Position numbers and translations under genes: made by a program
Notes under the pieces: generated by a model
Database searches by the model: none
What the model was told of the DNA's origin: nothing
Seen by the model: the letters and a program-made list of their open reading frames with translations, nothing else
Shown here: piece by piece, positions 10,945 to 19,345 of the stretch
How the letters are laid out: each line of letters starts with the position of its first letter
Position numbering within the stretch: the stretch's first letter is position 1
From: Gammaproteobacteria bacterium
GTDB taxonomy: Bacteria > Pseudomonadota > Gammaproteobacteria > Steroidobacterales > Steroidobacteraceae
NCBI GenBank assembly: GCA_027459765.1
Contig: DAIDHD010000005.1
Coordinates: forward strand, 1 to 64,000
Direction: 5' to 3'
Length of the DNA: 64,000 nucleotides

Positions 10945-11713
10945 TGACGCCACCCTTGATCGCCGGATCGCCGCCCGCCTCGGTCTCCAGGGACATGCCC
11001 TGCGCCTTCCAGACGAACGCCTGGCGGAAACCGTGGCCGGGATCGCGCGAACTGCGGAGCTGCACGTCGATCCGCGTCGGCTCAAATCCGGGCGGCAGCT
11101 GCACCGCTTCGTCGTAGTCCTGGAAGTAGCGGAACGAGTATGCCAGGGCAGCGCGGCGAGTGGGGGAGAGGTCAGCCAGCGCGAAGGTCATGGGCTTTCC
11201 CTGTTTCAGCCCTTCCACCGCGACCAGTGCGCTGCCGCTCACCTCTCGGTCCGGCTTGCCCGTCTGCATGAGCACGAACTTCAGGTGGAATTGGCCGGAC
11301 ACCGCCTGCGGCACGATCTGCATTTGTTGCACCTTCACGTGCACCGCGGAGTCGGGCTGCACCAGCCCGCGGTAGAAGGACAGGTCCTGCGTCAGCCTGG
11401 CGATCTGGCTCTGCATGTCCCCGAGGCTGCGCTCGACCTGTTTGTAGCCTTCCCGATCGACGCGACGCGCCACTTCGGCCGCCTCGAGCTGGGTGCGCTG
11501 GCGCGCGTTCTCGGCCTCCAGCTCCCGAATGCGGGCGCTGGCCGCGAGCGCTCCTCGTACCGAGTCCACCACCCTGAAGCCGGCGTCGTAGCGACCGACC
11601 TCGAACGCCGCGTACAGCAGCAGCACCGCGAACAGAGCCGCGCCGGCGAGCATCAGCGCGCGGCGGCGCGGCGCATGGGGGCGCACGACCAGGTTGTTCC
11701 AGCGTTCCCTCAT
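10922..11713 (-). CDS. DUF6776-like membrane protein with coiled coil
   Basis: About 263 residues. A basic N-terminus leads into one transmembrane helix (about residues 20-40), then a probable coiled coil rich in E, R, L and Q (about 60-125), and a beta-rich C-terminal domain (VQQMQIVPQAVSGQFHLKFVLMQ onward). This is the layout of the DUF6776 family as I recall it. The ATG at 11713 has AGGAGG just upstream; an ATG at 11743 is possible. It overlaps the bactofilin gene by 23 bases, so it may work with bactofilin polymers at the membrane. The function is unknown. Confidence 0.7.
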   Translation of the reverse strand: MRERWNNLVVRPHAPRRRALMLAGAALFAVLLLYAAFEVGRYDAGFRVVDSVRGALAASARIRELEAENARQRTQLEAAEVARRVDREGYKQVERSLGDMQSQIARLTQDLSFYRGLVQPDSAVHVKVQQMQIVPQAVSGQFHLKFVLMQTGKPDREVSGSALVAVEGLKQGKPMTFALADLSPTRRAALAYSFRYFQDYDEAVQLPPGFEPTRIDVQLRSSRDPGHGFRQAFVWKAQGMSLETEAGGDPAIKGGVNVQAETD

Positions 11714-11800
11714 CGCCTCCTCGCGCGCTTGCCCGGCTCCCATACGGGTCGCCGAGCGGACGCGCTATCATGCCGCATCCACCGTCCCGGGGAACGAATC

Positions 11801-12217
11801 TTGCTCTGGTTGAAGTCCTTCCACGTCGTGGCCATGGTCACCTGGTTCGCAGGCGTCTTCTACCTGCCACGCCTGTTCGTGTATCACGCCGACACGTTGG
11901 ACACCGCCGGGGACGCACGGTTCAAGGTCATGGAGCGCCGGCTGCTCGCGCTGATGACCATAGGGGGAGCGGCGACCGTGGCGCTCGGCGTGGCCATGAT
12001 CGTCGCCTCACCCGGCTACCTCGCGCTCGGCTGGCTGCGCGTCAAGCTGGTCGCGGTGGCGCTGCTGATCGCCTATCACGCGTATTGCGCGCGAATCACC
12101 CGCGAATTCGCCGCCGGCCGCAATCGGCGTTCGGCGCGCTGGTACCGCGTCTTCAACGAAATACCTTCGCTGCTGCTGGTGTTCATCGTGGTGCTCGCGG
12201 TGGCGAAGCCCTTTTGA
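11801..12217 (+). CDS. hemJ: HemJ-type protoporphyrinogen oxidase (CopD/UPF0093 family)
   Basis: Predicted integral membrane enzyme oxidising protoporphyrinogen IX in haem synthesis. About 138 residues with four hydrophobic helices. LWLKSFHVVAMVTWFAGVFYLPRLFVYHA at the start carries the family's conserved histidine, arginine and tyrosine residues, and LGWLRVKLVAVALLIAYH holds the R...K pair. No ATG fits. TTG at 11801 has GGGGA eight bases upstream and gives the family's usual N-terminus. It sits divergently from the DUF6776-like gene and convergent to rppH. Confidence 0.85.
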   Translation: MLWLKSFHVVAMVTWFAGVFYLPRLFVYHADTLDTAGDARFKVMERRLLALMTIGGAATVALGVAMIVASPGYLALGWLRVKLVAVALLIAYHAYCARITREFAAGRNRRSARWYRVFNEIPSLLLVFIVVLAVAKPF

Positions 12218-12242
12218 ACCACCGCTGCGACACGGCTACCGC

Positions 12243-12770
12243 CTACGGCCCCCCGATTTGCGGCCACCACTCCGGATACGGCGGCAGACCCTCGGGAAAG
12301 ATCAGGGGTCCGAGATCGTGCAAGGCACGCACGTACACCCGGCGCTTGAAGTAGACCACCTCGCGCACCGGCGTCCAGTAGTCGGACCACCGCCAGCGGT
12401 CGAACTCCGGCTGATCGGTGGCGTCGAAACGCAGCTTCGATTCCGCCGCGCGCAGGCGCAACAGGAACCAGCGCTGCTTCTGGCCGATGCAGCGGTCGCG
12501 CACGTACTGGCGCGGCAGGCGATAGCGGAGCCAGCCCTGGGTGGAGCCGAGCACCTCGACGTCGTCCCGCTCCAGGCCGATCTCCTCCTTCAACTCGCGG
12601 AACAAGGCGTCCTCGACGCGCTCGCCGCGATTCACGCCGCCCTGCGGGAATTGCCAACCACGGCCGCCGACACGGCCGCCGAGGAAGAGCTCCCCCGCGC
12701 CGCGCGTGAGGACGATGCCGACGTTGGCGCGGAATCCGTCCCTGTCGATGTAGTCGCCGTTCGGTTGCAT
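12243..12770 (-). CDS. rppH: RNA pyrophosphohydrolase
   Basis: Removes pyrophosphate from mRNA 5' ends and so starts RNase E-dependent decay. A Nudix fold with the box [20 protein letters not shown] followed by IGL (G, E, REL and EE residues intact) at about residues 38-60. The N-terminus [13 protein letters not shown] and the [18 protein letters not shown] segment are typical of RppH. Length 175 residues from the ATG at 12770, which has GGGGTGA just upstream. It is convergent with hemJ. Confidence 0.95.
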   Translation of the reverse strand: MQPNGDYIDRDGFRANVGIVLTRGAGELFLGGRVGGRGWQFPQGGVNRGERVEDALFRELKEEIGLERDDVEVLGSTQGWLRYRLPRQYVRDRCIGQKQRWFLLRLRAAESKLRFDATDQPEFDRWRWSDYWTPVREVVYFKRRVYVRALHDLGPLIFPEGLPPYPEWWPQIGGP

Positions 12771-12842
12771 GGTCACCCCGACATTTTTCCACAACCCACG
12801 TCGCTTGTGATCGACGTCGCCTGTCCGTAAGGTAATGGGCGC

Positions 12843-13820
12843 ATGAAACCGAGCCGACTACTGCCGGCGCTGGCGCTCTCGGCGGTGGCGTCGGTGATCC
12901 TCGCGGTGTCCGTGGGCAGCGCGCCGTTCACCTTCAGCGAGGCCTGGCGGGCCGTGAGCGGCACCGCGGATCCCCTCATCCGCGAGGTCCTGTTCGGCCT
13001 GCGCCTGCCGCGCGCGCTGAACGCGTTCTGCACCGGCGGACTGCTCGCGCTCGCGGGGGTCTTGATGCAGGTCCTGCTGCGCAACCCGCTCGCGGATCCT
13101 TATGTGCTCGGCATATCGGGCGGCGCGGCGGTCGCGGCGCTCGGCGCCATGCTGCTCGGCCTCGGTGGCTTCGTCATCGATGCGGCGGCGGGGGCCGGTG
13201 CGCTGGGCGCCACGCTGCTCGTGTTCGCGCTCGCACACGCGCGCGGCGGCTGGACGCCGCAGCGGCTGCTGCTCACGGGCGTGGTGGTCGCGTCGGGTTG
13301 CGCGGCGGCGGTCAGCCTGATGCTCGCGCTCGGCGACGAGAGCCGGCTGCGCGGCATGCTGTTCTGGCTCATGGGCGACCTGTCGTTCGCCCGCTTCTCG
13401 CTCTTCCCGGTCGCGGTGCTGCTGTTGTTCGGCATCGCGGCCACCGCCGGCGCGCGCAGCCTCAACGTGCTCGCGCGCGGCGAGATCGAGTCGCAGAGCC
13501 TCGGCGTGTCGCTCGCCGGTGCGCGGGTCGCGTTGTTCCTCGCCACGGCCGCGCTGACCGCGACCGCGGTGATGACGGCCGGCGGGATCGGCTTCATCGG
13601 GCTCGTCACGCCGCACCTCACGCGCCTCGCCGCCGGCAGCAATCACCGGGTCGTGGTACCGGCGTCGGTGCTGCTCGGCGGCACCTTGCTCACGCTGGCG
13701 GACACGCTCGCGCGCGTCGCCGCCGCGCCACGCCAGCTGCCCGTGGGTGCACTCACCGCGCTGATCGGCGTGCCGCTCTTCCTGATGCTGATGCGCCGCG
13801 AGCGGCGCGTGACCTTTTAG
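12843..13820 (+). CDS. FecCD/BtuC-family ABC transporter permease
   Basis: Membrane subunit of an importer for vitamin B12, haem or iron-siderophore. About 325 residues with nine to ten hydrophobic helices. FecCD family segments are clear: [50 protein letters not shown] and [16 protein letters not shown] matching ATPase is encoded 3.2 kb away at 17078. No binding protein or outer-membrane receptor is in the window. Substrate is unproven; cobalamin is favoured here because a cobalamin adenosyltransferase and a B12-dependent reductase are nearby. The TAG stop is inside a long inverted repeat shared with the convergent gene. Confidence 0.9.
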   Translation: MKPSRLLPALALSAVASVILAVSVGSAPFTFSEAWRAVSGTADPLIREVLFGLRLPRALNAFCTGGLLALAGVLMQVLLRNPLADPYVLGISGGAAVAALGAMLLGLGGFVIDAAAGAGALGATLLVFALAHARGGWTPQRLLLTGVVVASGCAAAVSLMLALGDESRLRGMLFWLMGDLSFARFSLFPVAVLLLFGIAATAGARSLNVLARGEIESQSLGVSLAGARVALFLATAALTATAVMTAGGIGFIGLVTPHLTRLAAGSNHRVVVPASVLLGGTLLTLADTLARVAAAPRQLPVGALTALIGVPLFLMLMRRERRVTF

Positions 13821-13874
13821 GAGCCTGCCCGAGTATTCCCCGTGAGCCGAGTGGAATACTCGGGCAGGCTCCTA
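13818..13874. terminator. 22-bp perfect inverted repeat between convergent stops
   Basis: Positions 13818-13839 are perfectly complementary to 13853-13874, with a 13-base loop. The outer three bases of each arm are the stop codons (TAG) of the two convergent genes. The stem would fold in RNA from either strand, fitting a bidirectional terminator. There is no T-run after either arm, so it is not a textbook intrinsic terminator; a REP-like mobile palindrome is an alternative. Confidence 0.7.
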
Positions 13875-14990
13875 GCCGGTGCCGATCTGCACCCGGTTGC
13901 GACCGAGCGCCTTCGCACGGTAGAGCGCGGCATCGGCGTCGGCGAGCAGGCGGTCCGCCACCGCCTTCAGGTCGGTTTCATTGCGGGTCGGCGACACCGC
14001 CGCCACCCCCACGGAGATGGTGAGGCTGCGCTCGACCTGCGCCGTCAGCGTGAACGCGGCCCCCGCCACTGCCGCGCGGATGCGCTCGCCGAGCTTGGCG
14101 GCCTCGGCGGCGGTCGCCTCCGGCAACAGGATGGCGAGTTCGTCGCCGCCGAACCGCGCGGCGGTGTCCATGCTGCGGATCTGGCTCTCCACGCGCTGCG
14201 CGACCTCCTTGAGCGCATTGTCGCCGGCGAGGTGACCGTAGCCGTCGTTGATGCTCTTGAAGCGGTCGATGTCGATCATCAGGCATGCGATCGAGCCGCC
14301 GCACCGCTGCGCGCGCGCGAGCTCCTCCTTCAGGCGCTGCTGCAGGTAGCGGCGGTTGTGCCAGCCGGTCAGGAAGTCGGTGATGCCCGCACGCAGCAGA
14401 CGCGCCCGATTCACGGCGTTCTCGATGCACACCGCGGCCACCGCGCCGAGATGCGCGAGGAAGTCCGAGCCGTGGTGCCGCGTGAAGCGCGACGGATCGC
14501 GGCTGCCGAAGCACAACGCACCGGTGGCGCGATCCTTGCGCGGCAGCGGCACGAGCGCCGCGCTGCGCAAATTGGCAGCGCCCGGGAAGACGAGGTGGTG
14601 ATCCGCGCCCACGTAGGGGCCGAGCCAGGGCTTGTGCAGGGACGCGAGCTGCGGCGCGAGTCCGACCAGCGAATCGACGAAGAACACCTGTTTGAATTCG
14701 TCGGGCCGTTCGCCGCCGGCGACCAGCAGGTGACGGATCTCGTGCTGCGGGTCGAGCAACACCACGCTGACGGCGTCGAGCCCGTAGGAATCCTTCAGGC
14801 CCTCGACCATGGCGCGCAGCAACTGCGAGAGGCTGTCCGCCTGCAGCAGCGACAATTCGCGCGCCTGGGTGCGCTTGAGAATGGCCTCGTTGTAGGCGGC
14901 TTCGGCGGTCAGTTCCTTGAGGCGCGCGCGCAGTTCGTCGAGCTCGCGCCCGGCATCCTCCGGCCCCGGCTTCTCGCGGCTCGCGGTCAT
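13872..14990 (-). CDS. DUF484-GGDEF diguanylate cyclase
   Basis: Predicted to make cyclic di-GMP. Residues ~15-55 look like a coiled coil. Residues ~55-190 resemble the GAF-like DUF484 sensor domain (GLDAVSVVLLDPQHEIRHLL, ALCFGSRDPSRF, DFLAHLGAVAAVCIENAV). The C-terminal ~165 residues are a GGDEF domain with active-site RFGGDEL, the final position being L rather than F. RSMD five residues before it is a correctly placed RxxD inhibitory site, so product feedback is likely. Its ATG overlaps the tyrA stop by 4 bases (ATGA). It is cytoplasmic: no membrane segment is seen. The ligand of the sensor domain is unknown. Confidence 0.88.
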   Translation of the reverse strand: MTASREKPGPEDAGRELDELRARLKELTAEAAYNEAILKRTQARELSLLQADSLSQLLRAMVEGLKDSYGLDAVSVVLLDPQHEIRHLLVAGGERPDEFKQVFFVDSLVGLAPQLASLHKPWLGPYVGADHHLVFPGAANLRSAALVPLPRKDRATGALCFGSRDPSRFTRHHGSDFLAHLGAVAAVCIENAVNRARLLRAGITDFLTGWHNRRYLQQRLKEELARAQRCGGSIACLMIDIDRFKSINDGYGHLAGDNALKEVAQRVESQIRSMDTAARFGGDELAILLPEATAAEAAKLGERIRAAVAGAAFTLTAQVERSLTISVGVAAVSPTRNETDLKAVADRLLADADAALYRAKALGRNRVQIGTG

Positions 14991-16090
14991 CGGGCGCGGG
15001 CCGCCGCGCGTACGTCGAAGTAGGCGCGACCGCCGCTCATGAGCACGGCGAAGGCGGCCGGGTCCCGACCCGTCACGGCCTGCACGAGTCGCGCCACCGC
15101 CGCCTGCAGCGCCCGCAGGGACTCCTCGCCGTATTCGTTGAGACTCTGGATCTCGTAGTAGAGCTCCGGACTCTCGGAGGCGACCCGCGCGGCAACCTCC
15201 ATCTGTGCGTCGAAAGTCGTGCTCGAGAGGCGTGCGAGCCGCGGCGCGGCCTCGCCGCTCTCCGCCAGGGCCGTGAAGAAGGCGATGTTGAGCGCGTGCG
15301 ACAACCCGAGCACGTAGGCGATCAGCCGGTCGTGCTCGTCGAGACCCATGACCACACGCTCCGCCATGGTCGGGGCGAACAGCGCCTGGGCTTCGTCGAG
15401 CGCCCCGGCGTGGCCCAGATCGATGAATATGACGTGCCGCCCCGAAAGAAGCTCGGTGTCGGGCCCGAACATCGGGTGCAGCGAGGTCACGCGGCAGCCC
15501 GCCTGCGCGAGTGCGGCGAGGCCGCCGCGCAGCGGGGTCTTGAGCGAACCCAGGTCGAACACCAGTCCGGGCGGGCGGCGCTGTGCGAGATCCTCGAGCA
15601 GCTGCGCGGTGATGCGCAGCGGAGTGGCGAGCACGATGAGGTCCTGGTCGAGCGCGGTCTGCCGCCAATCCGCAAAGTGCGCGAATCCGGGCAGCGCGCC
15701 GGCCGGATCCGCGACCGCCACCTCGAAGCCTTGCGAGGCCAGGAACTCGGCGAACCAGCCGCCCATCTTGCCGCGGCCGCCGATGATCAGCGCCCGCTTG
15801 CCGCTGCCGTGCGCCTGCGCGGCGACCCGCGCCTGCTCCTGGGTGGTCAGCGAGGACTCGATCAACCGCCGCAGCAGCGCTTCGGCGAGGTCCGGCGCGA
15901 CGCCGAGCTCCTCGGCCGTGCGCCGTCCCCGCAGGATGACCTCGCGCTCGCGGGCGAAGTCGCGTGTTGCGCGTCCGGTGGCCCGCTTCACCGCGGCGAC
16001 TTGGCCGGAGAGCGCCTGGCGGCGCGCCACCAGGCGGAGCAGCTCGGCGTCGGTTTCCGTGATGGCCGCGCGAAGATCGTCGAGATTCAT
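14987..16090 (-). CDS. tyrA: Bifunctional chorismate mutase/prephenate dehydrogenase (T-protein)
   Basis: Converts chorismate to prephenate and then to 4-hydroxyphenylpyruvate for tyrosine synthesis. The N-terminal ~90 residues are an AroQ mutase (MNLDDLRAAITETDAELLRL, REREVILRGR). The rest is the dehydrogenase, with the dinucleotide-binding loop IIGGRGKMGGWFAEF and SLHPMFGPDTELLSGRHV, which carries the catalytic histidine. At 367 residues it matches the gammaproteobacterial T-protein. ATG 16090 follows AAGG. The gene starts divergently from pdxH, 93 bases away. The 4-base overlap with the downstream cyclase gene is unusual. Confidence 0.95.
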   Translation of the reverse strand: MNLDDLRAAITETDAELLRLVARRQALSGQVAAVKRATGRATRDFAREREVILRGRRTAEELGVAPDLAEALLRRLIESSLTTQEQARVAAQAHGSGKRALIIGGRGKMGGWFAEFLASQGFEVAVADPAGALPGFAHFADWRQTALDQDLIVLATPLRITAQLLEDLAQRRPPGLVFDLGSLKTPLRGGLAALAQAGCRVTSLHPMFGPDTELLSGRHVIFIDLGHAGALDEAQALFAPTMAERVVMGLDEHDRLIAYVLGLSHALNIAFFTALAESGEAAPRLARLSSTTFDAQMEVAARVASESPELYYEIQSLNEYGEESLRALQAAVARLVQAVTGRDPAAFAVLMSGGRAYFDVRAAARAR

Positions 16091-16183
16091 GGGCGCCTTG
16101 GAGGAATGCGGTCGCAGACCCATCCTTTTACTCAACCGCGCACCGCTACCGCAAGCCGGATGGCTCGCGATACCATGGCACGC

Positions 16184-16870
16184 ATGAGCGCAACGAGAAA
16201 AGTCCATTTTACCGAGCTGCTGCCGGATCCGCTGCCCGCAAATCCGTTCGCCGTCCTCGATGCATGGCTCGAGCGCGCCGTCGACGACGCCGTGCGTCCC
16301 AATCCCAACGCCATGGTATTGGCTACCGTGGACGCCCAGGGGCAGCCGTCGGCGCGCGTGGTGCTGTGCAAGGGCATCGACGCAGCCGCCGGGGCCGTGT
16401 TCTTCTACACCAACTACGACTCCCGCAAGGGGCGGGAACTGGCGGCCAATCCGCGCGTCGCCGCCGTGTTCCACTGGGACTACCTGCACCGCCAGGTGCG
16501 CATCGAGGGTCGTGTGGAGAGGCTCAGCGACGCCGAGAACGACGTCTATTTCCGGACGCGTCCCTGGCAGAGCCGACTCGGCGCCTGGGCGAGCCGCCAG
16601 AGCCAGCCGCTCGAGTCGCGCGAGCGCCTGGGGCAGGAAGTGGCGGCCGCGGCAAGGCGCTTCGGCATTCCGTACGCCGGACCCGGCGCGCCGGAACCGG
16701 AAGACGTCGAGGCCGACGTTCCGAGGCCACCGCACTGGGGCGGATTCCGGCTGCACGCCGATGCCATCGAACTGTGGGTGGAGGGCGAGTTTCGCGTGCA
16801 CGACCGCGCACGGTTCTCCCGGCCGTCGCTCGCCGGCGCACCGTGGCCGGCGGTCCGGCTGCAGCCGTGA
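16184..16870 (+). CDS. pdxH: Pyridoxamine 5'-phosphate oxidase
   Basis: FMN enzyme making pyridoxal 5'-phosphate, the cofactor of the bioA product and other aminotransferases encoded here. The 228-residue protein shows the family blocks NAMVLATVDAQGQPSARVVLCKGID, FFYTNYDSRKG, RQVRIEGRVERLS, SRQSQPLESRERL and the C-terminal signature around WVEGEFRVHDRARFSR with P. ATG 16184 is chosen; an in-frame ATG at 16175 is possible, and neither has a clear ribosome binding site. It is followed after 19 bases by the CPXCG protein gene. Confidence 0.94.
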   Translation: MSATRKVHFTELLPDPLPANPFAVLDAWLERAVDDAVRPNPNAMVLATVDAQGQPSARVVLCKGIDAAAGAVFFYTNYDSRKGRELAANPRVAAVFHWDYLHRQVRIEGRVERLSDAENDVYFRTRPWQSRLGAWASRQSQPLESRERLGQEVAAAARRFGIPYAGPGAPEPEDVEADVPRPPHWGGFRLHADAIELWVEGEFRVHDRARFSRPSLAGAPWPAVRLQP

Positions 16871-16889
16871 CCCTGCAGGGGGCCGCCGC

Positions 16890-17081
16890 GTGGTGAGCTT
16901 CCTCGACGGGCACGTGACCACCTGCCCGCACTGCTGGGAGAGCATCGAGCTCACCGTGGACACGTCGGTCGCCGAACAGTCGTACATCGAGGACTGTCCC
17001 GTGTGCTGCCGTCCGATGCTGGTGTCGGTGCGCGCCAGCGGCGGCGAGGTCGACGAATTGCGCGTCGAATCGGCCGCTTGA
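16890..17081 (+). CDS. CPXCG-motif cysteine-rich small protein
   Basis: A 63-residue acidic protein with CPHC near the start and CPVCC in the middle, matching the CPXCG-motif cysteine-rich family (likely zinc binding). GTG at 16890 or the adjacent GTG at 16893 serves as start; AGGGGG lies about 8 bases upstream. Its TGA overlaps the TTG start of the next gene by 4 bases (TTGA), so it is coupled to the ABC ATPase. Function unknown. Confidence 0.8.
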   Translation: MVSFLDGHVTTCPHCWESIELTVDTSVAEQSYIEDCPVCCRPMLVSVRASGGEVDELRVESAA

Positions 17082-17917
17082 CCGACACGTCCTCCGCGGC
17101 AGCCGCCACGCGCCCCGCTGCGGTATCCGACGGCCCCGCCGACCCGCACGCGCAGCCGTTGCTCGAGTGTCGGCGCCTGGACGTCGGCATCGCGCAGCGA
17201 ACGCTGGTGCGCAGCCTGGATCTGCGCGTCTCGGCGGGGGAGGTGGTCGCGATCCTCGGGCCCAACGGCTGCGGCAAGAGCCTTTCCTTGCACACCTTCG
17301 CGGGACTGCGCCACCCGCTCGCCGGCGAGGTCCTGGTGCAGGGTCGCGAACTCTCCCAGTGGAGCCGTCGGGCGCTCGCGCGCGTGCTGGCGCTGCTGCC
17401 GCAGAACGTCGAGGACCCGTTCCCGGCCACGGTGCTGGAAACGGTGATGCTGGGCCGGCATCCGCACATTCCCAGCTGGCAGTGGGAATCGCCCGCGGAT
17501 CTCGCAATCGCCGCGCAGGCACTCGCGGCCGTCGGGCTGTCGGATCACGCGGATCGCGACGTATTCACGCTCTCGGGCGGCGAACGGCGGCGGGCGGCGC
17601 TCGCGGCGGTGCTGGCGCAGGCGCCGCGCGTCTTCCTGTTGGACGAACCCACCAATCAGCTGGACCCGAATCATCAACTCGAGGCGCTCGAGCTGCTGCG
17701 CGCCCGCGCGGACGCGGGCGCCGCGGTCCTGGTGACGCTGCACGATCCGAATCTCGCCGCGCGTTTCGCGGATCGCACGCTTCTGGTGGGATTCGAGGGT
17801 GGCTGGCTCTATGGCGCGAGCAAGGAGGTCTTGAGCGCGCGCAATCTGTCGGCGCTGTACGGCACGCGCTTCGAGGACGTGCCGTGGAACGGACGCCGCA
17901 TCTTCTTCCAGGCCTGA
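17078..17917 (+). CDS. BtuD/FecE-like ABC transporter ATPase
   Basis: ATPase subunit of an ABC importer. Walker A GPNGCGKS (about residues 63-70), signature LSGGERRRAA, Walker B VFLLDEPTNQLD, and the H-loop TLHDPN are all intact. A serine/alanine/proline-rich N-terminal extension of about 30 residues precedes the fold. The TTG start overlaps the upstream stop by 4 bases. An internal start closer to the ABC fold remains possible. It is the obvious partner of the FecCD/BtuC-like permease encoded at 12843-13820, although five genes (two of them on the opposite strand) and a hairpin lie on or between. The substrate is not determinable; B12 is the contextual guess. Confidence 0.88.
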   Translation: MTDTSSAAAATRPAAVSDGPADPHAQPLLECRRLDVGIAQRTLVRSLDLRVSAGEVVAILGPNGCGKSLSLHTFAGLRHPLAGEVLVQGRELSQWSRRALARVLALLPQNVEDPFPATVLETVMLGRHPHIPSWQWESPADLAIAAQALAAVGLSDHADRDVFTLSGGERRRAALAAVLAQAPRVFLLDEPTNQLDPNHQLEALELLRARADAGAAVLVTLHDPNLAARFADRTLLVGFEGGWLYGASKEVLSARNLSALYGTRFEDVPWNGRRIFFQA

Positions 17918-17941
17918 AGGTCCGGCCCGGCCGGACGCACC

Positions 17942-18706
17942 TCAGGAAAGCGCCGTCAGCACCGCCTCGTGAAGGCGACCGTTGGTCGCCAGAACCGAGC
18001 GCGTCGCGAGCGTCACGGGCGAGCCGGCAAGATCGGTGAATCGTCCGCCCGCCTCCTCCACCAGCGCCGCGCACGCCGCGATGTCGAGCACGTTGATGTC
18101 GGTCTCGATGACCACGTCGATCATTCCCGCGGCGAGCAGATGGTACTGCAGGAAATCGCCGTAGCCTCGGCTTCGATAGACACGCGCCACCAGGGCGCCG
18201 TAGCGCGTCCACTGGGGCCCGCTGGCGAGACTCGTGAGATTGCCGCTCGACAGCACCGCCGACTCGAGCGTGTCGACACGGCTCACCGCCAGCCGCGCGC
18301 CATCGAGATAGGCGCCCCGGCCGCGCTCGGCGTGCGCAAGTTCGCCGTAAGTGGGTGCGCTCGACACGCCGAGCACCACTTCGCCGCGCCGCATCAGCGC
18401 GATCTGCGTGGAGAACATGTCGTAGCCGCGCACGTACGCCTTGGTGCCGTCGATCGGGTCGACCAACCAGACACTCTCGGAATGGAGACGGCTGGCCCCG
18501 GTCTCCTCGCCGAAAAAGCCGTGCTCGGGAAAGCGCGCTTCCAGGATCTCGCGGATCGCCGCCTCGCAGCGCTCGTCGGCCTCGGAGACGGGTGAACCGT
18601 CCGGCTTGATCCGCACCGCGGGTCCGCGCCGGTAGAGGGCACGTGCGATCTTCGCCGCCGCGGCCGCCGCATCGAGGGCCGCCGCCATTTCCGCCGATGT
18701 CTGCAT
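17942..18706 (-). CDS. Inositol monophosphatase family protein, HisN-like
   Basis: Mg-dependent phosphatase of the IMPase superfamily. The metal site is seen in GFFGEETG, WLVDPIDGTKAYVRG (about residues 82-96) and NVLDIAAC near the C-terminus. Length 254 residues from ATG 18706, which has GGGAGG at 6 bases. The segment order resembles bacterial histidinol-phosphate phosphatases (HisN), but inositol phosphate or PAP phosphatases of the same fold cannot be ruled out. It is convergent with the ABC ATPase and divergent from the adenosyltransferase gene. Confidence 0.85.
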   Translation of the reverse strand: MQTSAEMAAALDAAAAAAKIARALYRRGPAVRIKPDGSPVSEADERCEAAIREILEARFPEHGFFGEETGASRLHSESVWLVDPIDGTKAYVRGYDMFSTQIALMRRGEVVLGVSSAPTYGELAHAERGRGAYLDGARLAVSRVDTLESAVLSSGNLTSLASGPQWTRYGALVARVYRSRGYGDFLQYHLLAAGMIDVVIETDINVLDIAACAALVEEAGGRFTDLAGSPVTLATRSVLATNGRLHEAVLTALS

Positions 18707-18778
18707 GCACGTCCTCCCTGCGCTCACACCATAGCAAAGCTTGTGCTACCGTCGCAGCCCGACGAGAGGATCCGAGCG

Positions 18779-19330
18779 ATGGGCAACCGGCTGACCAAGA
18801 TCTACACGCGCACGGGCGACGAAGGCGAGACGGGCCTCGGCGACGGCACGCGCGTGCCGAAGGAAAATCTGCGCGTGGAGGCCTACGGCACCCTCGACGA
18901 GGCCAACAGCGCGATCGGCGTGGTGCTCGCCGCGCCGGACGTTCCCGACGCCGTGCGGCGCTGTCTGACGTCGGTGCAGCACGATTTGTTCGATCTCGGC
19001 GGCGAGTTGTGCATCCCGGGGCACCGCATGCTGACGGCGGCGCACGTGGAGCGGCTGGAGAGCGAGCTCGACGCGTTCAACGCGGATCTTCCGCCGCTAA
19101 AGGAATTCATACTTCCAGGCGGCGGGCCGGCGGCGGCCGCCTGCCACCTGGCGCGGGCCATTAGCCGTCGCGCCGAGCGGCGTTGCTGGGCCCTGGCGCG
19201 CGTCGAGGAAGTGGCTCCGGAGGCTCTTCGCTACCTGAACCGGTTGTCCGACCTGCTGTTCGTAGTGGCCCGCGTACTCGCGCGCCACGCGCAGGGCGGC
19301 GACGTCATCTGGCGACGCATTCGCGACTGA
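18779..19330 (+). CDS. PduO-type cob(I)alamin adenosyltransferase
   Basis: Transfers adenosyl from ATP to cob(I)alamin, giving adenosylcobalamin. The N-terminus RLTKIYTRTGDEGETGLGDG is the PduO-family ATP-binding segment. EAYGTLDEANSAIG and the C-terminal YLNRLSDLLFVVAR also fit. Length 183 residues. ATG 18779 follows AGAGGA at 8 bases. Its product is the cofactor required by the class II ribonucleotide reductase encoded at 53-56 kb. It is convergent to the GGDEF-EAL gene with a 15-base gap. Confidence 0.93.
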   Translation: MGNRLTKIYTRTGDEGETGLGDGTRVPKENLRVEAYGTLDEANSAIGVVLAAPDVPDAVRRCLTSVQHDLFDLGGELCIPGHRMLTAAHVERLESELDAFNADLPPLKEFILPGGGPAAAACHLARAISRRAERRCWALARVEEVAPEALRYLNRLSDLLFVVARVLARHAQGGDVIWRRIRD

Positions 19331-19345
19331 CACGGCGGGCGACGC

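Noticed and set aside
12771-12842. Cobalamin riboswitch before the BtuC-like permease
   Set aside because: The gap is only 72 bases with no B12-box-like sequence, too short for the element.
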